From Nereocystis luetkeana (lineage: Eukaryota; Sar; Phaeophyceae; Laminariales; Laminariaceae), in the NCBI GenBank assembly GCA_031213475.1, contig JARUPZ010000027.1, positions 992,001 through 1,056,000 of the forward strand: a stretch of 64,000 nt of DNA, read 5' to 3'. The position numbers and the translations under genes are program-made. Below are positions 38,301-45,124 of the stretch, one piece after another (within the stretch, counting starts at the first letter, position 1; each line of letters begins with the position of its first letter). A model generated the notes under the pieces. It saw nothing but the letters and a program-made list of their open reading frames with translations. It ran no database searches and had not been told where the DNA came from.

Positions 38301-41300
38301 CCACAGCCCGCCAAAGGGGTCCTGGGGCGTGTCGAAGCATTTCTCGTCGCAGTAGAGCGTGAGGCTGTTTCCCGATATGTAGCCGCTGTCCTCGTCGCTC
38401 GCATTCGCCTCGCAAGCCGCCGTGGTGCACGAATCAGGTTCTGCCATGGGGGAGTGGGAAAAAAAAAAAAAAAAAAAAAAAAAAACGGACCCCAAACACC
38501 AGGGCAAGGGCAAAAAAGAGGGTAGAGGGGGGAAACGCGCAAAAAAAGGCAAAAGGCGCAAAGACAAGACCGATAAAAACACGCGCGTGGGGGCGGGGGC
38601 AACGGAGGGAAGAGTCAGGGATGAGCCTGGGGTCGACGAGCAGTATTACATAAAATGCCTCGTGAAAATGAAATCATGAGCGCGCACAGAGACGGCATGC
38701 CCTTCACCATTCACGACGAGAAACGCAACACATTCATCACGCTTTCCATCGCGCCAGGACACTTGCAACCAGCCCCGAGCTAATAGTCCAGTCAGTCCAG
38801 TCTCCTCTCGATCTCCCTCGTCGGGGTCAGTTCAGCCCAACGCCAGGCCTCACTCCACGGACCAGGTCAGCAGCCACCCACCCACCCCAATCAGGATCAC
38901 CACCATCATCACCACCACCGCATTATCGTCACACTTCACTTGCCATCCATTAAGCGACGTCGACCGACGCTGGTAGTCCTGTAGTCTTCTTGCTCACCGA
39001 TGGCGGCGGGAGGTAGCGACGTGTCGGAATCCACCGGGACAGGCGTCTGTCCCTCTACAGGGGCGATCGTTGTCTCCTCCGGCGGGATAGGCACCTCTCC
39101 ATTGCAGGGGACGCAAGACCCCACAGACCCCTCGCAGCTGGGTCACAATTTAGGTCGTTGAGGAGGCGAAAGGGCAGGGGGGGGGGGGGGGGGGGGGAAA
39201 GTACCTGGTGAGATTTTACGGCGTTGGGGAGGCGAAAATGCGGGGCTGGCTAGCGAATCACATTATAACGGGAAGGCAAGGCGGGGGCGGGGGGGGGGGT
39301 ACTCGATATCACGCATGGCTGTAGCCATAGGGCGGGGGGTACCAATTGCCATCCATGAATGACCTGAGTCGGATGACCATAAACCCGTGCATTGCTATAT
39401 ACATTGCCGGGACGGAGCACGTAGGCTTTTCACCGACCAGGCAGGCATTGCTTGCGCCAAGAGCGAACGGCCGAGAAGTGCTCCGCCAGTCGCTTGAAGG
39501 ATGAGCTGCATTCCGCGCCAGGAACCGCTTGTGAGACGGACTTTTTGCGTAAAAATGACAGCGTCGAGTTAATTATCAACAATAGGGCGGGGATAGTGGG
39601 AGATCGGCGTTATCAAGGACAACGGGTGTGGGTGGGTTAGTGAGAGAGAGTAGGGGTACTGCCATGCCTTTTGGTGGGGGGGGGTGATGGGGTGGTTTAC
39701 TGAGAGGGTAGGGGTACTGCTGTGCCTTTTTCGGTCTTTGGGAAGGCAAAAGGGGAGGGGGGTGCGGCGAGTTACGGAGGGGGTAGGGGTATAACAGGAG
39801 GGAGTAAGAAGGCACCGATATAAAGCAAGCCTTCGACAACGTCGACCTGCAGATCTACGTAAACAGGAGCAGAGTCTACTGTACATCAAGTGAACCATTT
39901 ATCTCTTCGGGTGTGGTTCCTCTTTCTGAAACCACTTGTGCACTACTAATACAAATTGTTGTCTTCACGGCGGTAAACAGTTATTTCTACCCAACGGAAT
40001 CACAGCGCCCGTTCTGATTCTTCACCGTAGAGGTATCAGCTCTGTGGTCACAGACTGTAGAAAGACAGACAGAACCAACAAACTGATCGCAAACGAATCA
40101 AGGTGAGCAATTAAGGTGCCCGCGCACCAAGTTCAAAAACACAGCAAAGGAAGCCCAACGAGTAAATAAGACCTACTACTGTGCAAAAAGAAACAAAACC
40201 AAAGGAAATCCTAAAAATCAGATAAGACAGCGCATGACGCAAGGAGATCAACCGAAAGCAACAAGGACACGTGAAACCTGAAAGGGAGCAGATAACTTCT
40301 GCACGATCGAAGCAATATCATGAAGACGAAGAGGCAAACCGGACAAAAGGGCAGAAAAACAGGGAACAAACAGATGAAACGAAGGCCAGAGAGGCCGAAA
40401 ACAAAACAAAACGTACACACGGTAGAAATATAGGTAGAAATAATACCTGGTAGCTATTAATAGAGGTTTCCGTACGGCACACATGCTGTACGAGTATGTA
40501 CGTACCATTACTATTGATATGAGGAAGGGGCCGCCGGAATGAAATGAGCCAGCAGGCACCCATATAAAACAGGCCTCCCACAGGTCTACCTGCAGATCTA
40601 CGATCATAGGAGCATAGGACCAGACACGCCATGTTCATTTATACCCCTCCGCGTGTAATTTATTTCCTCTTTCGTGAACTTTCAAGCAATGTATAACTAC
40701 TGGCTGTACTGCAAATTGCAAAACTACACTAATAATACTACCGGGGGTCATAGTAAATAGAACCAAATATTGTTGGTAAAACTAGCGAGATATATAGGCC
40801 TTTTTATGTACCGTAGGTCCTACTTAATATGGTCCCCCGAAACAATCTGATTCCAAGCAGCTTTTTCCCACAACGGGGACAAAAAAAAAGAAGAAACAAC
40901 GGAACGAAGAGCAGAACTAAAAGACACGTGGGTTTTATTGGTCAGACTGAAAAAAATAGAGCTATATTAACAGACCCCATACCTCCGTTTTCACATTTCG
41001 TTTTCTCAAGTCCCAAAGGGTCTTAACTAGCGGGGGAAAATAAAACGGAAGAAAAACGAAATAAAATAACGAAGAGCAGACCTTCTAAGAGTGAGTGGGT
41101 TTCATTGGTCAGATTGAAAAAAATACAAGTACTGTAGAGATCTTGATACCTGCGTTTTCAAATTTCGTTTTCTTTTTCAATTTCCGGAGCACTTAATTTT
41201 TACGAAATGGGTGTGAAATAGAAGAAATATGGCTTGGTCGAAGAGGAACATAGGAGGAGCTCGGAGCATTGGGAAGAAGTTCCGATAAAGTTTCTACGGC

Positions 41301-43936
41301 CGGTTGGAAAGCGCACGATGGCCGAGGTAGTGCATGCGGCCGCCAAGCGGCTTGTCTGGCAACGGCGCGAGCATATATGGGTAGGCTATGATCAAGGGGC
41401 GTCCTCGCGAGGAACCGAGGGATCAGGAAGTGGCTGTGGCGGTAGATTTTCGCCAAAAAGTGCCAGTCAACATCAAAACGTCTTCCATCGAACAGCGACG
41501 GTCGAGACGCAACTCCTAGAGCACCCCGGAGGGAGCGGGTTGCCCACGAGAACGGCCTGCTGTGAGAGGTGCCTCGCGTGTGCGACTTGTGCCTATCCAC
41601 TACCGACCGGCGCTGTTGAGCGCTCTTTGCTGCGGATCACGTGCGGTGCCGGTTGAGTCATTCTGAAAAATCGCACCGCATAAAAATCGACTCCGTTTTT
41701 TTGTTCTTCTTGTTTTTTTTTGTTTTTTTTCGTTTTTGTCCCTGGATAGGGGGGACTCAAACGGCTGTTTTTTAACACAAACGCGAAAGTCCCTTGGCGT
41801 CATACCTACCAAGCCACACTTGTAGCAACGGCGTCACTTCAGAAGGGACTGTATTACACGGATAGACTGCCTGCAAGCAAAAGGTGCCTGGTATCAGCAC
41901 CACAGGTATGTATACGAAACTAAAAAAGACAGCTTGGCTGCGAGATCGAAAAATTCCTAGTGGTCATGTATGCGTGCACGCTGCATGTGGGTGATACTTT
42001 GATCTCGCGTGCTATGAGATACGAGTATACATGCGGGTTGTGTATTTTTTAAAGAGGTCTACAAAATCCGATATTTGTTTTGTAAGCAACGAACGGAACA
42101 CCTCTGAAATTGTCATGAAAAAATATCAGTCCGTACAGTACCACAACGAAGTAGGCAATGGTTGCTGCTGCATTGTATAAAAAGAACAGCATGGGCTGCT
42201 AAAGACTGCCTGACGACAAAATTTACACGACAGATTTGGAGACCATGCCTAACACGAAAGCAAAACCGGGATCGAACAGGCCGACGAAAGCAAAGAAACT
42301 ATTAATAATTAATAAAACGTCCAATCGTATAATATCAGTGTGCACAGGGGTCTGTAATACAGTATCCGCCTTCGATCTCCGGAAAATACGGAAAGCAGAT
42401 CAAGACGGGATGCCCGACCCCCCCCCCCCCTCCCCCCCTCCCCCGGATCTACATATCTCAAACTCCTGAGGATGACACGCACTTGTAGACGTCGCAGGCG
42501 CGGCAGCCACTTTTTCCCAGGAAGTCGCACCAAGTGCCCTGGAAGACGTCGCTTCCGGTGTCCTCGCACTGCTCGTCGCAGAAGATGGTCAACCCATCCC
42601 GTTCCAACGCGGCTCCCTCCGCCTCGCTCGCCTGGTCACACCAAACACAAGCAAGTCCAGGTAAGCCACCACTCACACGTACAAAATAAATAATCGTGTG
42701 GATACCAGGCCCTGTCCCCTCGATCGTACCGCCTCGGTATCACCACAGTCCTTCAAGCCCATCCTGGATACTCGGGAACACTCTGAGTTCCCCTCTATTA
42801 ATAGCTCAATAGTTGCCGACGCCCGAGCGTGTCTCCACTCCGAATCCTGAGCAAAAGGTTGCCGTAACCTGCTGCGGGGGCCCACCGTCCACATTTGGCG
42901 TCTCGGCGGGGATCTTTTGGGAGCGACGCTATTTTTTAGAGCGGGCTGGTTTCAAAAAGAAAAAAAACACTGCTGTGCGTTCGTGGTCTGCTGTGATGGC
43001 TGACGAGACGAAACCCCTTCGCCCCTCACTATTCAACAATATAGGCGTCGTACTGCTGTAATTCCTACACATGTTATACTTCAAGTACGTCATTAAACCG
43101 CTGTTAAAATATGAATACCTGGTACAGCAGTAGTATATACTTGGTAAATAAGGACTCAATACTCAATATTCGACCTCGTACACATGTCATACATGCTGAT
43201 TGTGATGCCTGGGACTTGGCGAATACAACCCTGACACTATTTATACTGCAACTAAAGAAGCACTACAGCAGTGTTTAATATTATTACAGTAGTATTAACT
43301 TCTACTTTTTGTAAAAGTCAAAAAGACACCTCGACTTGTTGTGATTTTCATCTGACACTCAGATCTGCAAGCTGTGTGTTTACACTGCAACTATACTCTG
43401 ATACGTACACGACAAGCTCAGCAGTACCAAGTTCTACCTACAGTGAGCACGCCTCGTACCATATACATGGTATATACGTTTACACTGCAACTACAGCAGC
43501 ACCACTCACACAGCAGTAGTGTACCAGCCAGGCATCAAGTTGAAGTAGTTATAAGGTATCAAGTTGAAGTAGGTATACTGCACCTACCCACAGGAATACT
43601 ACAAGCAGTATCCACTCGAATGCCGCCGACGTGTATCAATCACCGAACCGGCATGAAGAGCGTCTGGTACGACGTACTCGACGCCGACCAACGTCACAAA
43701 AACGTACTACTCGTACCTTATACTTGGTGCACCACCCAACACAAACAAACTCAACGACACGGCCAAGCGCCGCGCGGGTCACCGAGCTATCGCATTTCTA
43801 CTGTCGAACAACAGTAGCCTACTGCACAGCAGCATGTTGGTCAAGTTTTTGGACGACCACTCAGTTCAGGGCCAGCTTCGCCCAAGCATCGCCCCGGTGG
43901 CACACTTGAGTTCCACAACCGTAGCAGCAGCAGTAA

Positions 43937-43968
<32 letters not shown>

Positions 43969-44257
43969 ACAGCAGCCGTTATACCCGCCGCACGATATAT
44001 GCCCACCTAGGAAACCCGGGGATGTACTCAATAATGTCCCCTGGCGACCACAAGCAGATCTACTTTGTGGCCCACCGCTACCGCTCTCACCCCGCAGTCC
44101 AAGTCGCCAGGTGACATCATATTCCACTGCAGCAGCCTACTTGTGTAGAGCGGTAGCTCTACTAATGTGTCGTCAGCCGCTAAATATCGTAAGCTCTCAC
44201 CTCGCAGTCCGAGTCGCTGGTACACGAAGCCAACCGACGTGTTACGGTCCCCTCCCT
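19540..44257 (-). CDS. Large type I membrane protein: ten-Cys modules, mucin-like TLAPG repeats, SEA-like domain, TM, acidic tail (14 exons visible)
   Basis: Minus-strand exons, 5' to 3', are 44257-44201 (start uncertain), 42631-42483, 39137-38998, 38440-38251, 31558-30393, 29590-29472, 28618-28475, 27938-27768, 26471-26289, 25404-25249, 24434-24216, 23087-22985, 22535-22255 and 19692-19540. Every junction keeps the frame (phases 0,2,1,2,1,0,0,0,0,0,0,1,0), giving about 1,076 residues to a TAA at 19540. The order is: ten-Cys module; short Thr/Pro linker; second ten-Cys module; about 53 ATLAPG-type repeats; SEA-like region split by RGRRR; one membrane helix (ILILCSIVLLILW); and a Ser/Asp/Glu/Gly tail of about 300 residues. 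By analogy with stalked receptors I infer a surface protein with an O-glycosylated stalk and a cytosolic tail. No named family is recognised. The signal peptide and first exon are not found. The 30393 donor would be GC rather than GT. Frame continuity over 13 junctions is the main support. Confidence 0.62.
20555..20663. mobile_element. MITE-1, copy 3
   Basis: 109 bp, in the last intron of the large gene. The ends read CTTACGGGGGACCATATTGA and the mirror TCAATATGGTCCCCCATAA, so this copy forms its own subtype (ATTGAATA in place of AGTTAACA) with compensating changes in both arms. Confidence 0.85.
21113..21260. repeat. (AAAC)n-type microsatellite
   Basis: About 150 bp of AAAC/ACAAACAAACA with AAGC and CACA interruptions in the last intron. 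Open frames through it on both strands (poly-Lys/Gln/Thr-Asn or Cys/Val/Leu) are composition artefacts. Confidence 0.85.
22255..22535 (-). CDS. Cytoplasmic-tail exon, acidic and Ser-rich
   Basis: 281 nt between CCCAAG acceptor and GAG-GTGAGA donor. It encodes 93 residues plus a split Asp, starting MDQVTSGTS. It contains SFEDDDDDM, a short acidic block, and many Ser/Thr followed by Asp or Glu that look like casein-kinase-2-type sites. The low-complexity composition suggests disorder. A 17-nt poly-C tract on this strand lies 25 nt upstream of the acceptor. Confidence 0.65.
22985..23087 (-). CDS. Cytoplasmic-tail exon
   Basis: 103 nt after a TATGGCTACACCAG acceptor. It encodes STGSGTFSDDLMEASGRR and a following Gly/Ser/Thr stretch, ending in phase 1 at GAAG-GTACGA. 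Disordered, hydrophilic, no domain recognised. It joins in frame to both neighbours. Confidence 0.6.
23723..23818. repeat. 97-bp hairpin element (HP-2), copy 1
   Basis: Arms begin GTTACCCCTTTTAGGACTGC and are mirrored by CTGCAGTCCTAAACGGG around a TTAGAATTTGAGT centre. This copy lies in an intron. The family is non-coding and near-palindromic over its whole length. Confidence 0.8.
24044..24152. mobile_element. MITE-1, copy 4
   Basis: 109 bp starting TATTACGGGGGACCACATTA in the intron 24215-23088. The arms carry several mismatches, so it is an older copy. Confidence 0.85.
24216..24434 (-). CDS. Cytoplasmic-tail exon, Gly/Ser/Glu-rich
   Basis: 73 codons starting KRIESGATT after a TTTCAGAG acceptor (the second AG is required by the upstream phase 0) and ending GRFILEKGQ before GTGAGC. 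It contains LEEIPEEFSNNSGSGSSSS. Low complexity, no domain. Confidence 0.62.
24586..24703. mobile_element. MITE-1, copy 5, with a 9-bp internal insertion
   Basis: 118 bp. Compared with the other copies, an extra GATACCTGG lies at 24645-24653 between AAATATA and TAGGTTTTTATG. This creates a TACCTGGTA word, the motif that recurs across the window. The ends are slightly decayed (CGGGGAACCA, CCCCGTAACA). Confidence 0.82.
24853..24930. repeat. HP-2 hairpin, copy 2 (degenerate)
   Basis: It begins TCAACCCCTTCAGGACTGCA and ends GGGGCAGCAGTCCCGACAGG. The centre CAAATTCCAAGTAGTTT matches the family. It has lost part of one arm. Confidence 0.6.
24992..25106. mobile_element. MITE-1, copy 6
   Basis: 115 bp, TATTACGGGGGACCAAAGTA at left and GGTCCCCCCGTAATA at right, in the intron 25248-24435. 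It carries a few extra bases (TAAAGTGT) in the right half. Confidence 0.82.
25249..25404 (-). CDS. Juxtamembrane cytoplasmic exon
   Basis: 52 codons starting AWQRYKASVDDQDD just after the membrane helix. The Arg and Lys at the boundary fit the positive-inside rule. The rest is charged (DSDMRDIEDNDHTK). It is bounded by a GGTACAG acceptor and an AAG-GTTGGT donor, both phase 0. Confidence 0.68.
26289..26471 (-). CDS. Transmembrane exon (end of SEA-like region plus single helix)
   Basis: 61 codons. The first 20 (VTLSKLSVSAD and following) complete the extracellular domain. A linker with TSDKASLEN follows, then about 20 hydrophobic residues from YWILILCSIV to CCFYW. It is bounded by TTTGTTTGTTGCAG and TGG-GTGAGG. 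It is the only strong membrane segment in the protein, so the topology is type I: long outside, short tail inside. Confidence 0.75.
27768..27938 (-). CDS. SEA-like domain, second half
   Basis: 57 codons from VCDIDSEVCTVAATATITF to FEKIATSAGVEGSA, between TTGACAG and GCC-GTAAGT, phase 0 at both ends. An alternating beta-strand (VAATATITF) followed by a helix with the pattern NFEKIATSAGV is typical of the second half of repeated extracellular domains in algal proteins. Two Cys seven residues apart could pair. Confidence 0.68.
27994..28140 (+). repeat. Dispersed repeat family C, copy 2
   Basis: Starts at a GGGGGGG run and GTGTACTCGATC, carries GTCGTATGACCATAGACCCT and GGGATGGAGCACGTC, and ends GACCCGGCAGACATTACTTG. 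It lies in the intron 28474-27939. Confidence 0.6.
28475..28618 (-). CDS. SEA-like domain, first half, with basic cleavage-type site
   Basis: 48 codons AALEAGIHDVV to RGRRRLQE. The sequence TTTVDVTLTPAF looks like a strand, NNTT and NET are possible N-glycosylation sites, and RVRGRRRLQE is a dibasic/furin-like motif. Algal proteins often carry an RRRL motif in the middle of such domains. Phase 0 at both ends (TTGGAAG acceptor, GAG-GTGCGT donor). Confidence 0.7.
29472..29590 (-). CDS. Exon joining the repeat stalk to the SEA-like domain
   Basis: A split Ala then 39 codons: PTGSPTLSPTFAGVPPTD, a Pro/Thr linker, followed by the first strand of the domain (MIASLEFEGVTG) and RSEDELQ. The donor is CAG-GTGACC. 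The acceptor chosen is TTTACGGTAG. An upstream AG (exon from 29608) would add six residues in the same phase and cannot be excluded. Confidence 0.6.
30393..31558 (-). CDS. Mucin-like stalk exon with about 53 TLAPG hexapeptides
   Basis: 388 codons in one exon. The first part, CVGWTLDDTCLPCN, completes the second ten-Cys module. A PAPSQIVSPAPSQVVSPAPS stretch follows, then about 53 hexads of consensus ATLAPG, with E, T, Q, V, S or R variants at single positions, and a closing SMLARDLPTGVPSAAPT. Each hexad has one Thr and one Pro, so the stalk should be extended and heavily O-glycosylated or hydroxyproline-modified. The acceptor is CTCGCAG; the only donor that fits the downstream phase is G-GCAAGT, a GC-AG intron. 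The opposite strand is also open for 577 codons, but it lacks any link to neighbouring exons. Confidence 0.7.
30445..31395. repeat. 18-bp coding minisatellite, about 53 units
   Basis: Plus-strand unit GTCGCTCCAGGGGCCAAC, with variation concentrated at the third codon positions and at the first residue of the hexad. Blocks of three to six units recur, showing higher-order duplications. Unit length is a multiple of three, so copy-number change would not shift the frame. Length polymorphism between individuals is likely. Confidence 0.95.
31905..32045. repeat. Imperfect ~57-bp tandem repeats (AGTGCTCCGA family)
   Basis: Units contain AGGTCAGATC, AGTGCTCCGA, and ATTTGACC-CGACTC. The same words repeat at 36330-36560. 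About two and a half units are present here. Non-coding, within the 6.7-kb intron. Confidence 0.6.
32111..32207. repeat. HP-2 hairpin, copy 3
   Basis: 97 bp from TTAACCCTTTTAGAACCGCA to GGTTCTGAAGGGGTTAA, arms nearly perfect around CGAATTTCAAGTAG. In the 6.7-kb intron. Confidence 0.85.
33180..33425. mobile_element. MITE-1, copy 7, carrying a nested insertion
   Basis: The outer parts match the family (TACTACGGGGGGTCGTAGTA at left, ATGGTCCCCCGTAACA at right). The left half is interrupted after GGACCTACG by about 135 bp ending in GAAGAAGACACACACACACG. The insert belongs to the dispersed CACATTAAACCGTTC family (other fragments near 36010, 54730, 57060 and 59230), so it arrived after the MITE. 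Confidence 0.75.
33428..33490. repeat. Dispersed fragment TTGTTGTTCTCACATTAACTC, copy 1
   Basis: About 60 bp shared with 53335-53397, running from GTTGTTGTTGTT through CACATTAACTCA to GCAGTCCGTGGTCGCAGGAC. It sits next to MITE-1 copy 7. The class is unknown; a retroelement end is possible. Confidence 0.55.
33846..34094. mobile_element. MITE-1, copy 8, with a SINE-A fragment inside
   Basis: Left end ACGGGGGACCATAGTAAATA and right end TATTTAATATGGCCCCCTGT. The interior is replaced by ATACCTGGA, a (TA)n tract and a 112-bp piece of the SINE-A body (33897-34008, reverse orientation). It is a composite formed by a later insertion. Confidence 0.7.
33897..34008 (-). mobile_element. SINE family A, 3' fragment nested in MITE-1
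   Basis: Sequence from CTCATCCCATTCATTCTCTT to CCCTTCCCGCTACGGT matches the 3' part of the full elements at 52686 and 56700 in reverse orientation. The tRNA-like head is missing, which fits the 5' truncation usual for reverse-transcribed insertions. Confidence 0.7.
34669..35716. mobile_element. 1.05-kb TIR element with internal CAG tract, copy 1
   Basis: Ends GAGTGTTTGCGA and (mirrored) GAGTATTTACGA are inverted, and TAATA stands on both outer sides (34664-34668, 35717-35721), a possible 5-bp target duplication. A near-identical copy lies inverted at 45125-46165. No transposase frame is present, so it is non-autonomous. This copy has a (CAG)n of about 21 triplets at 35239-35302. Confidence 0.75.
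36008..36075. repeat. CACATTAAACCGTTC dispersed fragment
   Basis: TGTGTGTTCTTCACATTAAA then ccgttctttctacccgtcga and a CATCCAGCACA end. It is the reverse complement of the segment inserted in the MITE at 33180. Related pieces lie at 54725-54820, 57055-57120 and 59200-59270. Such short terminal-looking pieces could be solo LTR ends, but I cannot show a full element. Confidence 0.55.
36330..36560. repeat. Imperfect ~50-bp tandem repeats (GCTCCGA-ATTTGACC)
   Basis: Four or five units with AAAAGTGCTCCG/AGAGCTCCGA, a TTTGACC or TTCACC word, and CGACT-GGGTCA. Related to 31905-32045, about 4.4 kb away in the same intron. Confidence 0.6.
36735..36925 (+). mobile_element. SINE family A, headless copy
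   Basis: From GGCACAATTCGATGCGAGTC to GGGGATGAGCAAAATA this matches the body and 3' end of the full element at 52686. The tRNA-like head is absent. A more diverged body-like segment follows at about 37780-37960. Confidence 0.75.
37058..37155. repeat. HP-2 hairpin, copy 4
   Basis: TCAACCCTTTTAGGACCCCA to GTGCGGTGCTGTAAGGGTTTA around TTACAGTTTGACTAC. In the 6.7-kb intron, moderately diverged. A degenerate relative lies at about 37310-37445. Confidence 0.8.
37960..38075. mobile_element. MITE-1, copy 9, with a 6-bp internal insertion
   Basis: 116 bp, TATTACGGGGAGACCATAGT at left, CGGTCGCCCGTAATC at right. Compared with the family, GTTAGTAAA has become GTTATTAATAGTAAA (around 38000-38005), adding a TTATTAATA word. 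Confidence 0.8.
38251..38440 (-). CDS. Second ten-Cys module exon
   Basis: A split Glu, 62 codons and AA at the end (phase 2). It reads PDSCTTAACEANASDED, then SLTLYCDEKCFDTPQD, WCNMRG and PCRACRAD. With CVGWTLDDTCLPCN from the next exon it repeats the cysteine pattern of the first module at 42483-42631. Here the part that is split by an intron in module 1 (CE|A) is continuous. The acceptor follows a 25-nt poly-T on this strand; the donor is GACAA-GTAAGC. Confidence 0.75.
38998..39137 (-). CDS. End of the first ten-Cys module plus Thr/Pro linker
   Basis: 46 codons with split residues at both sides: (N)CEGSVGSCVPCNGEVPIPPE, then a linker with ETTIAPVEGQTPVPVDSD and LPPAAI. The acceptor CAG-C-TGC has the same phase and position in the module as the acceptor at 31558, showing that the exon-intron layout was duplicated with the module. 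The donor is ATCG-GTGAGC. Confidence 0.72.
39296..39480 (+). repeat. Dispersed repeat family C, copy 3
   Basis: Preceded by a G run, it begins GTACTCGATATCACGCATGG, carries CGGATGACCATAAACCCG and GGGACGGAGCACGTAGG, and ends CAGGCAGGCATTGCTTGCG. It has about 35 bp more than copy 2 in its first half. Confidence 0.6.
39625..39800. repeat. Imperfect tandem repeat (GTAGGGGTACTGC)
   Basis: Three units with GAGAG-GTAGGGGTACTGCCATG/TGTGCCTTTT and a G run. The third is partial (GGGGGTAGGGGTATAACAGG). Non-coding, in the 3.3-kb intron between two module exons. Confidence 0.65.
40736..40844. mobile_element. MITE-1, copy 10
   Basis: 109 bp with decayed ends (TACTACCGGGGGTCATAGTA, TATGGTCCCCCGAAACA) but a family-typical centre (AACCAAATATTGTTGGTAAA). 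In the intron 42482-39138. Confidence 0.8.
40875..41200. repeat. Diverged tandem duplication, about 150 bp per unit
   Basis: Both halves contain AACGAAGAGCAGA, GTGGGTTT-ATTGGTCAGA-TGAAAAAAATA and a CGTTTTCA-ATTTCGTTTTCT end. The second half starts near 41040. Non-coding. Confidence 0.6.
41234..41656. other. GC-rich patch with overlapping open frames, unassigned
   Basis: A 140-codon frame on plus and a 135-codon frame on minus overlap inside an intron of the large gene. Base composition is higher in G+C than the surrounding intron. Neither peptide matches a family I know, and neither shows splice links. It could be the remnant of a transposable-element gene. Confidence 0.35.
42483..42631 (-). 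CDS. First ten-Cys module exon
   Basis: 49 codons plus AA: ASEAEGAALERDG, then LTIFCDEQCEDTGSDVFQG, TWCDFLGKSGCRACDVY. The acceptor GTGACCAG is phase 0 and the donor AA-GTGCGT is phase 2. Spacing of Cys and the shared CDE-C-D, G-WC and CRAC words match the module at 38251-38440. Extracellular, disulphide-rich; function unknown. Confidence 0.72.
43921..43978. repeat. (CAG)n with CAA/TAA interruptions
   Basis: About 58 bp of CAGCAGCAG/CAACAG in the intron between the two most upstream exons. Non-coding. Confidence 0.85.
44080..44225. repeat. Duplicated exon-donor segment, one copy decayed
   Basis: CTCTCACCTCGCAGTCCGAG (44193-44212) reads on minus as GACTGCGAG-GTGAGAG, the donor of the first visible exon. 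A similar segment at about 44086-44105 (CTCTCACCCCGCAGTCCAAG) also has a GTGAGAG donor. In the second copy the leading Cys codon and the final Glu codon are lost (SPGDLDCG instead of CTSDSDCE). Confidence 0.55.
44201..44257 (-). CDS. Most upstream well-linked exon of the large membrane-protein gene
   Basis: The peptide ends LASCTSDSDCE, which joins in phase 0 to ASEAEG of the next exon and matches PDSCTTAACE-ANASDE in the second module. The donor is GAG-GTGAGA. The 5' border is uncertain: CAG at 44260 gives this length and fits phase 0, while TTTTGTCCAG (exon from 44267) would give phase 2. Confidence 0.5.
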
Positions 44258-44749
44258 CTGTCCTCCCCTGGACAAAACCCCTGCCCGGGAGCCAGCAGCT
44301 CCCTGAGACCAGGATCTTATCGTTGACGCGCGAGCTGCTCCACGCGGCCGGTGCATAAGAGAAGGGGCGGGTCGGTGCGGGTTGACGCAAGATTAAGATT
44401 CACATTGAGATGTAATTGGAGATTTAAGATTTGAGATCAGCAGTAAGACAAACAATCGAGATTGGCATCAAGACCGAGGGCAAGATCGAGAATAAGATTA
44501 CTGCTGTACGATCGAGACCGACATTCAGATGTTGATCTCGAGAATGGCATCAAGAGTCGTATTGAGACAGACTGCGACTGGTGTGATCAACATTGAAACA
44601 GCGATGAGGATCAAAACGGAGATCGAAAGAGAAAGGGCTTGGGATACATATTGTCGGGCAGTTTTGGTCCTCGTCAGATACAGTTCAAACTAGGGGCAGG
44701 AAGGTGGAGGGGGAAGGGGGGGGAGATGAACCCATGGACAGATCTAGGT

Positions 44750-44990
44750 CCCAGATGATCTGATGATCTGTCTGATCTGCCTCACGTGTGCAACATTTAC
44801 ACCTGGGACACATCATATTCCCGCGTCACCATCTACATATTTAACGGCAGATAGATCCCAGATATGTATGATCTAGAAAGGGTTTCTTGAGTTGGATCTG
44901 TGCTATGCAGATCCTGCACAGCGTATCATAACGGCAGGTGAGGATCTAGATGATCAAAGTGATAAATCTGATCTATCTGACGTGTGCAAA
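44750..44990. repeat. GATCTG-rich dispersed repeat, copy 2
   Basis: Repeats of GATGATCTG and GATCTAG, sharing AGTTGGATCTGTGCTATGCA and ATAACGGCAGGTGAGG with 7226-7440. Non-coding. Confidence 0.55.
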
Positions 44991-45124
44991 ATCTTGCCGT
45001 CTTCTGGCGCGGGTTGATTCGATTCATTGACTGAGCGACTCATTTGATTCATTGATTCAACTACTGGCTCGATGATTCATTGATACAATTCAGAGGTAAC
45101 AAAAAATTGCGCGCCCGAACAATA

